Positions 1 through 14,914 of a stretch of DNA of 64,000 bases are shown here, in pieces. The stretch is from contig NW_023601212.1 in the NCBI RefSeq assembly GCF_014898055.3, positions 37,684,329 through 37,748,328 of the forward strand, read 5' to 3'. A program made the translations under genes and the position numbers. A model generated the notes under the pieces. The model saw nothing but the letters and a program-made list of their open reading frames with translations. It searched no databases and was not told the DNA's origin. Numbering within the stretch: position 1 is the first letter of the stretch; each line of letters starts with the position of its first letter. The DNA comes from Talpa occidentalis (Eukaryota; Chordata; Mammalia; Eulipotyphla; Talpidae).

Positions 1-845
1 CTACCAGCTTTCAACCTCAGGGACACCAGGTCCTTTTCTCCTGCTATTTCTGTCTTTGGCTCCCTTACTGTTTTTGTCCTTTTCTATCCTTCCCCACAAG
101 CTTGAACTGGGGACTAATCATTTGAAATATACACTAACACTTCAGATTCTTGGTATATACATAATTTTATCTCAACCCAGTCAACCCTGAATCAATACTA
201 AAATGGGCTTCTTTATTTCTATACTGAGGTTACAAAGAAACACTGGAGGAAACTTTTTGGCCTTTACTACAATTGAAGGCCTCTTTGACAGTGCCTGGGT
301 TCAAAGTACCACTCACTGATTTTTTTTTTCTTGCCCTTGGTCAGGTTTTTTTCAGAGTTTCCCCTCACATTGTGATGGTCATGATTACAAACCTGGCAGT
401 CTCTCAGGCCTCTACGTATTCAAGTCCATTTCTACCTCTCTCCCATTTAAACAAGAACAGCAGGCCCATCAGGCACAACCTGACATTTTCTGGTTCCTCC
501 TTACCCACTCATCTTTCCTCCAAGCTGTCATCATTCATGCTTATCTTTGTAACTGCGGAGTTACCCAGTTACCTCCTCTGGGTAATCCTCCATGGTGAGC
601 CCATCTCTACCTGCAGGATGGGTTAGATGGACAGGGGACAAGTGACCCTGAGCATGTGGAAGTCACACAATGTTTTAACTATTTATTTATTCTCTATTCC
701 TTAAGGACATGCCAAGTAAAATGGATTATTTTGAGACTCAAAGCAATAATTTATAATTTGTAATTTACTGAATTAATTTATGCCATTAATAAAATATGAA
801 GATACTTAGGGCTCTGTGATGAAAGAGTCTCATTTGCTATTTCAT

Positions 846-1112
846 TTTTTTTTTTAAAGATTTACTTATTTATGCATATAAGAACTGGGGTACAGGCAGA
901 GGTGCAGCAGGTGAGAGGATTCACCAGAAACAGAGTGGGGAACAGAACAGGTAAACTGACTAAAATACACTGCTGAGGGGAGCAGCAGGTGAGACAAGGG
1001 AGGTCTGCTGCACCACATGGGTAGCTCCTTGGCCATGGATCGAACTCATGCTGCAGAGGCTGCCAACAGCTTCACAGTGCTGTGCTTAACCCCTTGTGCA
1101 CCAGGGAGGCCC
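846..1112 (-). mobile_element. tRNA-derived SINE copy 1
   Basis: The complement of the family's A-rich/(TAAA)n tail opens the element on the + strand and the GGGCCTCCCTGG head closes it (CCAGGGAGGCCC). Direct repeats of about 11 bp (tcatttgctat) flank it at 829-839 and 1113-1123, so the insertion is complete. Confidence 0.93.
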
Positions 1113-1770
1113 TCATTTGCTATCTCTTGAAGAAGGCATTCTCCTGGTTGTATGCACCAAGTTTTGAATTCCTTGAAGCACAAAGCAAGTACATTAACAA
1201 GCAAATCACTATTGAAATAAATGGCTATATTTTCCATCACATGTTTATAACTTCTTTTAGCCCTTTTGATAGTTTCCATTTTTCCAATATTGTTTTATGA
1301 GGGTAAAGCCAACCATCATGTGCAGACTCTTCATGTTTGTTAATTTAAATTTTGCTAGTTTGCTAATTCAAAACCATACCCACACCCAGAATATGCTTTT
1401 TCAACTCAGTTTTAAAACTTCTAGTTATAGCAAGCAGAACAGGGTGGCATAGTTGCTTGAAGTAATTTGTGAACAGCTTTATTGAGATGCAATTGTTATA
1501 TAATAAATTATGTAGATATATATTACCCAAAAATGAATAATTTCTACAAATTCAGTATTTACTAAAGACAAATTGCTGCAATTAAAGTTGTCTTGAGCAC
1601 TTCTCTCCATAGCAATGATTTTTATGTTAATATTCTCATCTGATGTGAACATAATCTCTCTAGGGTTCATAATAGAGATGAAAATATTACACTACTATTT
1701 TAAAGAAACAGTCAAAAAGAGGGAAACTATGTATTTATGTAGGAAAATCTTCACTGGCCCTTGTAACTTA

Positions 1771-1836
1771 TGGCTTTTCACGTAAATAAAAATAATAATA
1801 ATAATAATGATGGCTTTCCACTTAAATAAAAATAAT
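1771..1836. repeat. Tandem duplication of about 40 bp with (AAT)n
   Basis: TGGCTTTTCACGTAAATAAA AATAAT at 1771 returns as TGGCTTTCCACTTAAATAAA AATAAT at 1811, separated by an AAT run. Confidence 0.9.
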
Positions 1837-3150
1837 CCCACATAAACACATACATACATGCACACATGCAGAGATGGTGCAAGAAAGAAGATCTGAGAAG
1901 CAAAATGGAAGCCTGAAGAAGTGGTATGCTTCTTGCTTTAGTCAGATTTTGATGGACAGTGAACATGAAAGGCAGAACTACCTGAAAGAATACCTCCCCA
2001 GGCTATTTTGGGGGTGGGGGTGGGTTTCCACCATGAGTGTTTGTAATTCCTTGAATTCTCAGCCAAGGACTGTCTATGTGAAAGTGAAATTAAGAAAGAT
2101 GAAATTAAGAATACTAGAAATATTGAAAATTTGTTTCAGAGCTGTAAAGACCTTTCGCTAGTGACTTTAGAGAAAAGTAATTATTTTAACATGGAGTAAG
2201 CATGAGTACATAATCTCAATTTTTAATAAAAAATATATTTGATATAAACTTTCTTCATTTTACTGCATTTAGAAATAATATAATATAGATTCCTATATAG
2301 AATAAACACATTCTGTTGCAATAAAGTAACCTTATCAAAACACATTTTGGAAGAATATGAGCAGTGTTTTGTAACTGGGAAAATCTGGCATAGGTATTTT
2401 AAAAATAAGCCTTGGGATGTAACTGGATTATCTACAAAACCAAATTGAGTTGAAACATTTCATGTTGAAAGTTACATCCAGCTCAAAAGAGATTTTTTTT
2501 TTTGGATCCTGAACATTTTATGCCTAAAATTAGATTACTGAGCTAAAAATACAATTTGAAGTCTCTCTTTTCCCAAAGGTAGTTAGAACAGTTTGACAGA
2601 CTTTCAAAAATGGACAAGTAAGCAAATTACAGGAAATTTGGCCAAACTTTCATCATGCTTCTGTATTTCAGAGGTCAAATATTTCTTTTAGAATATCTGA
2701 CTTTTTCTAAATGAAGCACATATTTTAGCTCATTTTCTTCTGTAATAATACAAAAATGTGGTAGCTTTTCCCACTCAGCTTATAAATCGTAGCTAATCTA
2801 GGACACATTTGGAGTCAGAGCTATCTGTACTTTAAGTAAAATCAATGGATGCAGCTTATTCTGAAGCGCACCAGGATGGTTTACAAAGGAAAACACAAGC
2901 TTGCTTGCTTTATTAGTAGACTTTTATGGACTCACGATCTAGCCATCAGGAGTGGGGACTTTTTCCATTTCCCTCCTCTCATTTAAAAATCATCATTTCC
3001 CACAGGGTAAAGATAGCATCTAAGTTAATTTGGCCCCAGTAAAATCAATGCTTTGGTTGGTTCATATCATTTAGAAAAAATAAGGAGAACGGCAGTAGAA
3101 ATAGTTATCAGTCTGCAAACAGTATGAACATTTCTAGATTATTAAGTTCT

Positions 3151-3184
3151 TAGGGTGTCCCAGAAAATAGGGTGTCCCCAAAAA
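3151..3184. repeat. 17-bp tandem duplication
   Basis: TAGGGTGTCCCAGAAAA at 3151-3167 is followed directly by TAGGGTGTCCCCAAAAA at 3168-3184. Confidence 0.92.
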
Positions 3185-3198
3185 ATAAAATCCTATGT

Positions 3199-3465
3199 TT
3201 AGACAAATCAAATTTACAAACAATTCAAATGTCAATGAACAATTGCAGGATCCCCACAATGGAATACTAGGTAGTATTTAAAAGGAATGAACTTCATATA
3301 CACATGAATGAATCACTAAACAATCATCTAGGTGAAAAGATTTTGATTCCATTTATAGAAAATTCTATAAAATACAATGTTTGCTACTTTCTTAAAGCAA
3401 CTGTATCTTTGGCAAACACTAAACTATGTAAGAATGTACCCATTTTCACATAATATATAACACAT
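3199..3465 (+). mobile_element. L1 3' fragment (old)
   Basis: The text CAATGGAATACTAGGTAGTA, then AAAAGGAATGAAC and GATTCCATTTATAGAAAATTC follows the well-known end of L1 ORF2/3' region (TGGAATACTACTCAGCAATA). It is heavily mutated. Confidence 0.8.
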
Positions 3466-4021
3466 GAATGAGGGTTTGTTTTTCCCAGGTAATCAATTTG
3501 TTTAAGGAAAGTTAAATCAGTGAACTAGAAATCCAAATTTAGAAAAGGAGAATAACTCTAAAAATATACATATTATAAATAGTTTCTCTTAGTGATAGCA
3601 GTTTATGCTGACAAGTCTAAAAATAGGAGAAAGAAAAGCCATTACTTCCAACTGCTTAAGACAGACCCTACATATCATATCCCAGTTTCCAACAGTTTCA
3701 ACAGACACAGAGCATTTCATTATCTCTAAAATTAAGAAAACACATAGCCAATACTTTTTGTTATTTAATGCTTGTCCATTTACCAAAGTATCTTCAGAAA
3801 AAGTTTTTGCCTTAAATGTGCATATATGGATCTGGGGACTGTTATGAGAACTGTGAACTAGCCCTGAGCTCTGAAAAGTGACTTCCAAAACTGAGCTGCA
3901 GCCAGTCTGGGGTTCCCAGCAGTATCCTGAGCCCCAATACTCTTTCTGACAGAAATTTTGTAAATTAATAATGGTCTCAAAGTAGTAAGTTTAATTATAG
4001 CATTTTTCAAATTAAGATGAC

Positions 4022-4286
4022 TTTTTTTTTTTTTAAGATTTATTTATGCACACAAGAGCTGGGGTGTAGGTCAGAGGCGTGGAGGGGAGGGGGGATGAGA
4101 GGATTCACCAGAGACAGAGTAAGGAGCACAACAGGCAGACTGAATGAAATGCACTGCTGAGGGGAGCAGCGGGAGAGACAGGAGAGGTCTGCTGTGGCAT
4201 GTGGGTTAGTTCCCTGGCCAGGCACTGAACTTGTGCTACTGCTTCACAGTGCTGAGACCTAACCCCTTGTGCCACCAGGGAGGCCC
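4022..4286 (-). mobile_element. tRNA-derived SINE copy 2
   Basis: This is a reverse-oriented full-length copy with a T-run at its + strand start and the head complement CACCAGGGAGGCCC at its end. The flanking repeats aaattaagatgac and aaattatggtgac differ at two or three positions, which suggests an older insertion. Confidence 0.93.
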
Positions 4287-5978
4287 AAATTATGGTGACT
4301 TTAATGAATAAAACAAAATTAGTGTATGCAAGGTGTGAGACTAAATCTCCCCACCAATACTTTATACAAAGATTTCAATGTACCTATCAAGAATAATATA
4401 AACATCACATTCATGGGAAAACACACAAATGAATGTTTATTCAATATGAGAACTTCAAAGAGAAGAGAGGTAAGCCTGGAAAAAGTGTTAATTGGATAAT
4501 TTAAAAAACTACTCTTCTAGTGTCTGCTAACAAGGAGGACAGTATGGGGCAGAGGGAGCCCCATTCTTTGCTATTATTAAATTAAGAAAATGGATGGCAA
4601 TTGAACCATGGTATTATTCTGCTCTATTTGACTAAAACATCTTCACCATTGTGGACCAATGCTATCAAAGAAACTCTGCAACATCAACACTGTGGTTTTA
4701 TCAAATTCATTAAACCAGTAACTGACCATGATAAGAACTTAATACTACTCTTAAGGAAGAGCAACTATACAATATTTTTTAGTTTCAAAATATTTGTAAT
4801 TCTAATTTCTATAAAGATTAAAGCAATTATTTGCTCAAGAATCAAGATTTTCTGGGTGGTTTCAAGATTTCTGATGAGGGTGTCTTATGAAGGAAATGGA
4901 GACTCTTGATCAGTAAGAGGGAAGAGGAAAAGCAGGCATTCACTATAGGAAAAAAGCTCATGAACAGAGCCAGGGCTCCAAAGACAGAGGAATATACTCA
5001 TCTGAAGGTCAACAGAATCAAGAGAAGCTACTGACTGGACCCTGACCATCCAGGCTGCAGAGTTTATACTTGCTATTTCATTAAGTATTAGGGATTTACA
5101 GGTAGTAAGAACCACAAAGCTTAAGAGAAAGTTAAAACATTTCACATGCTGGACATGTCTTCAATTTAAAAAGGAGCAATTACTGTATTAGAAAGAAATA
5201 TAAATAAAAATATGAGCATTCATGCTCAATCTCACAAAGCAAAGATGATGCTTATAGTCTCAAAAAGTTCTAACAGAAACTGCTTTTGAAACATAAAAAC
5301 AGTGAATCAAAATAAAATTAGAAAATTGAAGCTCACAAGGACAATTTCTTTCCAAAATTCTGTAAATAAACAATTCTGGTAACAAATTAAGGTGATAATT
5401 TTCATCTTTAACTATGAAGATGTACTAACATATTTAAAGTTGTCTTAATTTTTCAGGATTTTGCATTTCAGCATCATTCAAGTCACATCCTGGGTATTTC
5501 ATTAACCTCACCCGGACATACAAACACAGAAATTCTATTTGGAAGTATGTCAAGACATCTTGTGAAAGAGTAATTTGTAAACATTTGGAAGTTTTGTACC
5601 TTCCCACATCCCAAAACATATGAGGTATGTAATTATTAAATAATGACACTGATCTCATATTGCTTGTTAGAGTCATCTTGTACTAATTTCTATTAGAAAA
5701 GCTTTAAGGAAAAAAAACCAACTTCAAACCAGTGCTGGGCAGTCAAAAAATGAATCGTTCCCCTTTTTCTCCACTATTACTCTATACATTCTGTGCTCTG
5801 AGACTGGAAGGTTCTTTTCTGGCTTTCCTGATTATGCTGGTAACCCTATTTAAAGTCATTTTCACTTAAGGTACAGGCCTTCTTAATGAAAATTTTCCTG
5901 ACATCTATACCTCAAGGCCATGTGGAAACATTAAGGTAAGAAAAACATATACGAATGCTTGCCTGATACAAACACCAC

Positions 5979-6025
5979 TGAATTTCATGAAACTCCATGA
6001 ATTTCATAAACTCCATGAATTTCAC
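5979..6025. repeat. 18/19-bp tandem repeat, about 2.5 copies
   Basis: TGAATTTCATGAAACTCCA, TGAATTTCATAAACTCCA and a partial TGAATTTCA follow each other. Confidence 0.92.
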
Positions 6026-6175
6026 ATATTTACTGACATTTTCATAAGTGTACCTGGTCAATATACTGCTGACTAAATAATAAACCAGTATTTTCTTTTC
6101 TTGTACACACAAAGTGGACTTTAAAATACATATTTCAACCTTCTTGCCCTGTCTTAAATAAATCTAAGTAATCAT

Positions 6176-6447
6176 GGGCCTCCCAGGTGGGGCAGTGAGT
6201 TGACCGCAGTGCTGTGAAGCAGTCCGCAGCCTCTGCAGTGCCAGTTCAATTCCTGGCTGGCCAGGGACAAACCCACATGGTGGGACAGACCTCTCCTGTC
6301 TCACCTATTGCTCATCTCAGCGGTGTACTTTGGGTCAGTCTGCCTGTTCTGTTCCCCGCTGTCTCCAGTGAATCCTCCCACCCTCCAGCGCCTCTGGCCT
6401 GTACCCCAGTTCTTGTATTAAAAAAATAAATAAATCTTTAAAAAAAA
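6176..6447 (+). mobile_element. tRNA-derived SINE copy 3
   Basis: The head GGGCCTCCCAGGTGGGGCAGTGAG leads into the family body and a (TAAA) plus A tail. A 16-bp target-site duplication (aataaatctaagtaat) lies on both sides. Confidence 0.93.
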
Positions 6448-7454
6448 ATAAATCTAAGTAATTGGTACTGTAATTGTAATACCATATATACATAATAATT
6501 TGCATTATTTTTATGCCTCACCTTTCCTAAAGTTTCACTACAAAATAATTTTATTAACAGCAACTATTTATACCCACACTCAAGCATTAAAGACATATTT
6601 AACAGATTAAAGTCCTTAGTAGGAAAAAAAAATTGGAAAACACTTTTGACATGGAGGACTTTTTACTTGAAGACAAATCTCATTTGAGTTAATTTCTGCT
6701 CCTGTATTAGTTTCCACTTCACTTATCAGGACTTACAAACCTCCTTTCAGGCAGGTTTCAGAGAAAAGACAAAGAAATACCCTTACTTTATAAAGTACAA
6801 TGCTATAGTGCTCTTCTAGGTCAGTATGGTTATGGTTCTGATGTTAAGAATGTTTGTGCTCTACATCAGTAATGGTGGCTTTTGTGAGTTATTCCTTATT
6901 TAATTACTTGATTTATGAGACAGATAAAAAATTGAGCTTTTTCTCTCACAAAGTAAGTGGTCTCTATGAGGACTATCTGACTTTATCAGCATGGTCCTCC
7001 AATGGACAAGTGAATAGTATACACAAGGAATGGAACTTTATCAATTTCCTTCTACAGCTGATGCAAACACAAGATGCTGACTGAGTCAAGGACAAAAGAG
7101 CTATGCCAAATATAAGATATTCCATGGCTGCTTACACCCACATGAGAAAAGTTCCAAATTCTCTCAAATCTTGGAGATCCCAAACACAGAGAATCTCTTT
7201 GGTTTCAAGAATGAGATTCTTCCCAGGAATCAGGTAAGTCCATGTGTGTGAAGGAAAAAACGGCACAATTTTCCATCTGAGGAAGATATCTTCCCAACCA
7301 GTTCATCCCGTGGGGTTCAAACAGGAGAATGTTACAAAAGCCACAAAGAAACCCAAATCAGTACCCAGGCAGATCATTCTCTCTGCTGAAACTTTTGAAG
7401 TTTTCCCCTAGAAAGTCCACTAGAAAACAGTTTTCCTTGTCTAATAGTATCATC

Positions 7455-7517
7455 ATGATTCTTAAAAAGAATCATATGACTATGATTATGATTAGAATCA
7501 TATCATTATGATTCTAA
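7455..7517. repeat. Two adjacent perfect hairpins
   Basis: ATGATTCTT-AAA-AAGAATCAT at 7455-7475 and TTAGAATCATA-TCAT-TATGATTCTAA at 7492-7517 are perfect inverted repeats of 9 and 11 bp with loops of 3 and 4 nt. All arms share the ATGATTCT/AGAATCAT word. Confidence 0.95.
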
Positions 7518-7854
7518 GAAGCCTACAAATTAAAAAAACTGTGTTACCTTTGTTCTTGATCAAATTACTAATTCCTATAAACCATTATAAATACTATTTA
7601 AAGCTATACAAAGAGAAATTAGGCATACCTCAAGGCTGACAGGATGGCAATTGAGATGTAACACATTTCAAATATAGACTAGAAAAGAGCTCCACAGAAT
7701 AAAAATGAATGCTAGGTGCTCCCTGGGAGGAGCAGGAGGGAGCAGATGGTGTACCTGCTGGGAACAGCTATGCTAACTTAAGGATGGATGGTGGCTCAAA
7801 GTTATGCTCTGGCCTAATAGTCAGTGAGGACAAGTTTCTCTTTCCTAATGGGCA

Positions 7855-7874
7855 TTTTTTTTTTTTTTTTTTTT
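7855..7874. repeat. T20 tract (A20 in the YAP1 transcript)
   Basis: Twenty T on the + strand, thus twenty A in the pre-mRNA, starting 28 nt after the exon 6 donor. It is not attached to a SINE head. Confidence 0.95.
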
Positions 7875-7902
7875 AATTCTAAAACATCAGATGAGAGCCT
7901 AC

Positions 7903-7950
7903 CTGACATTTTGGAGAATTTGCTGTGCTGGGATTGATATTCCGCATTGC
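7903..7950 (-). CDS. YAP1: YAP1 exon 6: 16-residue cassette exon
   Basis: This 48-nt microexon encodes AMRNINPSTANSPKCQ, the alternative insert placed directly after the coiled coil in the longer YAP1 isoforms, where it interrupts the leucine-zipper heptads that would otherwise run from exon 5 into exon 7. The acceptor is preceded by a pyrimidine-rich stretch ending TTTACTCTTAG. The donor is CAG|GTAGGC. Both splice phases are 0, so inclusion or skipping preserves frame. The exon matches the human peptide at every residue, as I recall it. An A20 tract in the transcript begins 28 nt past the donor. It was identified from the known peptide plus splice sites because it is too short to stand out as an open frame. 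Confidence 0.97.
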
Positions 7951-10491
<2,541 letters not shown>

Positions 10492-10559
10492 CTAAAAAAC
10501 TAGTAAAGGAAAAGGAGGACTTAGATATTCATAAGCAATGGGGCTATACAACACAACAC

Positions 10560-10760
10560 AACCTTTTTCATAAAAGTCTGGAAATAACCTAAAAATCCAT
10601 CAGTAGTACAACAGTTACAGTTTGTTGTTATTGTAGTTTGCTGGCATCACTCGTTACAAGATGTGAGGCAGCCATGCAGTGTTTACAAGCCGTGGGCCTC
10701 TCTAACACACAGTGACATGGGACAGCCTGAGACAAAGCAAAAGAGAGTACAGAACAGAAA
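10560..10760 (+). mobile_element. Possible L1 3' fragment
   Basis: CTGGAAATAACCTAAAAATC CATCA and GGCAGCCATGCAGTG recall L1 text (GGAAACAACCTAAATGTCCA and ATGCAGCCAT). The rest is too diverged for borders. Confidence 0.45.
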
Positions 10761-11063
10761 AAAGGGGAGGTGGTAGTGGAAGAATATAAATACTGCAAAT
10801 CTGGAGAATATGAACTAAAAGACAGCTAAGAAACAACTATTATGGGTTGCTCTGAAACTGGGAAACCGGGTTACTACAAGTCTGAGCTGAAAAAGAGACA
10901 CTTGTAAGTTTTCAAGTTTCAACAAGGAGAACTCGTTGCTTATTACAATATATAAATATATTCAGTTAAAATTAAATCTCCCAAAATAATCAAGGCAACC
11001 CATTCTGAGCAAGAAAGCCTGCAAAAAAATTTAGTATATTCTTAAAAAAGTAAAAAATATATC

Positions 11064-11094
11064 TGTGTGTGTGTGTGTGTGTGTGTACACACAC
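11064..11094. repeat. (TG)n followed by (AC)n microsatellite
   Basis: About 23 bp of TG repeats turn directly into ACACACAC, so the last 16 bp (GTGTGTGTACACACAC) are a perfect palindrome. Confidence 0.97.
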
Positions 11095-12689
11095 TTCTAA
11101 TAAAGCAAGTATATGTCAATGAGCTGATGTAGGTCATGACATCATTAGCCTACATGGATGGTAGTCAATAATAAACTACCTGACAACCAGAAATGGCCAG
11201 GAGTGTTATACTAATGAATTTTTGTCAGTGATATAACATTGGTCAAACTTTACGTTGCGGAAACCTCAATGTGCAGATGGGAAATTTTTTGTGTGAAAAT
11301 GTAAATAAGAATGACAGCTCACTGTTTTCAGACACATATTCAACTTTTTAAGGTGAGATTTCAGGTCACTGTATTTACCACGTATTCAATAGAAACTGAC
11401 TGAAGAAAGCCTCGGGCCCAAAAGGCTTCACAGACATTCAGGGAAGAAATAATGGCATTTTGTACAACCTCTTCCAGAAGACAGCAAAGCAAGAATACTT
11501 TGCCATGCTTTTATCAGGCAACATCTTACACCCTTACATCTTTTATCACCCCCAACATCTTACAAGGACATTCAAAGAAAATTACAAACCAATTTCTCTC
11601 ATGAACGTCACTACCAAAATACCAAATAACATTCACAGGCAACTCCTGCGACTTAGTGGTCTCCTAGCCACACAGGAGCTCTATGGGGACGAGTCCACAA
11701 GAGGCCTCTTGGTAAACACCTACTGTTAAAAGTAGACTCTTCTTGGAGACCAAGCAGATCTCCCTGGTCCATCTTCCAACAAGGCTCTGTGGTGGGACTT
11801 CTCCATTTCGTGGAGTCAAATTTTTTATTTATAAATTTGTATCTTTTTTTTTTTTTTTAAGAGCTGAGTACCCAAATTATGAAAATATCCTCAGGAACAA
11901 TTATACAATATCTGGTTAGTGCTGAAAAACCACAACACTTCTAGGTAAATTATTTATTCACTAAAGCAGGAAATGGACTATTTAAGATAGGAATCAACAT
12001 AGAAACCTACAATTTTCTCCTTAGGTTAACCATGAGCCAGCATCATATCAATAAAGAACCAAGGATATTAAAAGGAAGATTAGAATGCCTTAATTCAACT
12101 CAACCTACAAAGTGACTCATTAACATGACACTATTAATGTTGTCCTGTTTTTTTAATCCCTGCTTTTCCTCTCCAATTTTTCTATATTTCTTTTTCTAAC
12201 GCTGAGCTGAATATATTTAGTTCAAGTTTTTCTTGGAGAACTTAGTCAATTAATTCATCTCTGCTGTTTTTCCTGAATGTTATACATTTTGAGATACTGT
12301 GATTCGGGATTGTTCTATTCCAAATATTTGATATTTCTATCGTGACTTCCATTTAGCTTAAGAATTATTGAGGATATTTCACTAGATGTGTGTAATCAAA
12401 TAAATCACTGTGGTTAAAAGCCACCTGACATAATTTCTGTTTGTGATATGGCCATCAGCTCAACATGCAGTCACTTGTGACAATTTGCTTTTGAAGTTTA
12501 GAAACACGTTTTACTTTCCATCCACCATCCCTCCACCCCAAACAGGTAATCTAAGCAAACACACATAGACCTCTTAACTATATGGTAGGATACTATGATT
12601 ATTTTACTCCACTTTGCCAGTTTTCTCTACAAATAAAGTCAAAATCACGCCAAATAAGCATATAAAGGTTCCCCCCATTTACTTTGATT

Positions 12690-13600
12690 AGTATACCATT
12701 CAATTTCCTGTTATGTTCTCATGATTACCAAAAAGTATTCATACATTATTTTATATTTTTGCTACTGTACAGTAGATTCTTTAAAGGGAGACTGCTGAGT
12801 TAATGGTTACAAACGTAAATTACAAATCTCCACCTCTCATACAAACATAAGGGTTTTGCTTTGCTGTATCCCTACCAGCAATGTGCAATAGTGTCTGTTT
12901 TTTCCTTCATAACCTTGCCAAACTTCTGAATTCTTTCCAATGTAAAAGATGAGAATGGTATCACAGTGTGATTACTTTGCAATGTCTTACTGTAGAAGTC
13001 GGACCAAATCACCTGGATTTTTATGTGAACTGTGCTTATATATCTTCCTACAGGGTTATTGGTCTTTATTTCAGTAATCTTTATACATTAGGGATAGAAC
13101 AACTTTGTCATGTGAAAGTTACAAATAATTTACCGTTTCTCTTTAGTTGTTTCCCCATACAAGAATTTAAGTAGTCAAAGTTGCTGATCTTTTACAAAAT
13201 TTGAGCTTCTGTCTCCACTCCCAGGTGACAGAAGTTATTTATCCATTTTTTAAATTCAAAAACTGTATGGTTCTACTTTTAAGTATCTAGCAATTCAATG
13301 CAATCCATTAGGGATCTGTCCTGGTGTGTGGCATGAAGGGGTCTATCTATCTTTCTTTAAGACTATCCATTAGTCCCAACAACTATGTGTGAAGTGCGCC
13401 CACCTCCATTCATCTTTAACAGAGACTAAATTTTGCATCTGGATTTTCGATTCTGTTCATTAACTACTTTTGTACCCAGCACCATGGTTTTCAATACAAC
13501 TTTTATAATGTTTTAATAGCTGGTAGGGCAAATCTTATTATTACTATTTTGGAAGCAAGTTTATTTACACTGTATAATCTAGTTTAATTACACTATAATT
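12690..13600 (-). mobile_element. L1 fragment (old, reverse orientation)
   Basis: The + strand shows L1 ORF2-region complements: CATTAGTCCCAACAACTATG and TTTTAATAGCTGGTAGGGCA. The run is long and broken by many changes, typical of an ancient L1M/HAL1-type copy. Confidence 0.75.
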
Positions 13601-13927
13601 ACAACAATGTTGGTTGAAATGTCTTACTTCTTTCTGACGGAACATGGTCCATCTTTGCTTTTGTACAGGCCAGGGCCAGCAGGCTGTGTTGTGTGTCTGG
13701 CCCTCACCACTGAGCTTGTTTCTGATTTCTTTCCTTATTCTAACACTGAGTTGCTGATATCAAGAGCTGAAAGGTCCCGGAGCCCGGCTGGGTCTAGCTC
13801 TGCACTTGCTCTATTTTGTGTGTATTGTTATATTCTGGCCCACAGAAAATATTTTAAAATGCATGACACTCAGTTACAACTTTTTGGTTATTTCACTTTA
13901 ACATTTCTGGCAAAGAAAGGATGTCAA

Positions 13928-14216
13928 GGGCCTCCCCTGGTGGCGCAGGCGGTTCATTCAGCACCCTGCTGTGAAGCTCTCCGCAAGCAGCCTCTGCAGC
14001 ATGGATTCGATCCCAGCCGGCTAGGGAGATCCCCACATGGTGGGGCAGACCTCTCCTGTCTCACTCGCTGCTCAGTGTATTTCCTCAGTGTATTTCCTCA
14101 GTCTGCCTGTTCTGCTCCCCACTGTGTCTCTGGTGAATCCTCTCATCCTCCCGCATCTCTGGCCTGTACCCCAGTTCTTGTACGCATGAATAAATAAATC
14201 TTTAAAAAAAAAAAAA
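13928..14216 (+). mobile_element. tRNA-derived SINE copy 4
   Basis: The full-length copy has head GGGCCTCCCCTGGTGGCGCA, B-box-like ATTCGATCCC and an A18-type tail. The flanks aaagaaaggatgtcaa and aaagaaaggacgtcaa form a 16-bp duplication with one mismatch. It creates a spurious 196-codon open frame together with upstream L1 sequence. Confidence 0.95.
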
Positions 14217-14914
14217 AAAGAAAGGACGTCAAAATAAGACTCACTGTTCTGTAATGGGCAAAGCCTTTTAAATTTTTCCCCAAAACCTATCACAACCTTA
14301 TTTATGAAACATCTTTATATAAAGAAATGGCTAAAATGGTCCTCTGTTTTACAGTTTAGTGTTACATAGGAGAATGGATAGGAAAAAAGCCAAACGTTTT
14401 GAGAACTAAGGTTCGCCAGGCACTGATCAAGCACTTCAATGAACACAAGTGGTTCTACCTGCCTCTCACCAACATTACTAGATGCCTGTATCACGGACAT
14501 TCAAGTATGGCATAAAAAAAAAGTCTCTGGAGTCCAACAAACTATGACTAGTAATTCATCATAATTCCTCATAACTGCACCTGGGGATATGAACACCACC
14601 CTTTTGGAGCCACCGTGGGGATTTATAACATATGGAAAGCATCACATAGATGCTCCATAAACCTTAGTCTCTTCCCTTCTCCAGAACAGTTTTTTCTAAT
14701 CTTTAAGAGAACCACTCCCACAGGTAGTCATCCTGGCATAGATTTCCATCCTCCCCATTCCTCCTTCCACTTTGCCATGCCACTCAAGTCTTTTTTATTA
14801 TATGATTCAGAGAGATAACTTTACTACAATATTGAAATGGAAAAACGTGGGTGATGACAATGAGCCTTAGTTCAATTCCTCGGGATTCTTCTTTTGGGGG
14901 AAAGGTGCTCCTAG

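Larger units (their letters stand above)
1..7902 (-). other. YAP1: YAP1 intron 6 (partial)
   Basis: This is non-coding sequence downstream of exon 6 in the direction of transcription. It holds three SINEs (846-1112, 4022-4286, 6176-6447), an old L1 fragment near 3199-3465, small tandem duplications near 1771, 3151 and 5979, and two hairpins at 7455-7517. The remaining stretches (1-829, 1124-1770, 1840-3150, 3466-4008, 4300-5978, 6465-7454) are AT-rich with no gene, conserved motif or repeat that I can name. Exon 7 is not present. Confidence 0.9.

Noticed and set aside
1..7902. Search for YAP1 exon 7
   Set aside because: None of its expected residues (ELALRSQLPTLEQ and onward) could be found on the minus strand, so it must lie below position 1.
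13607..14197. 196-codon open frame on the + strand
   Set aside because: It joins old L1 sequence to SINE copy 4, and more than a third of it is SINE. It has no recognisable domain and lies antisense in an intron.
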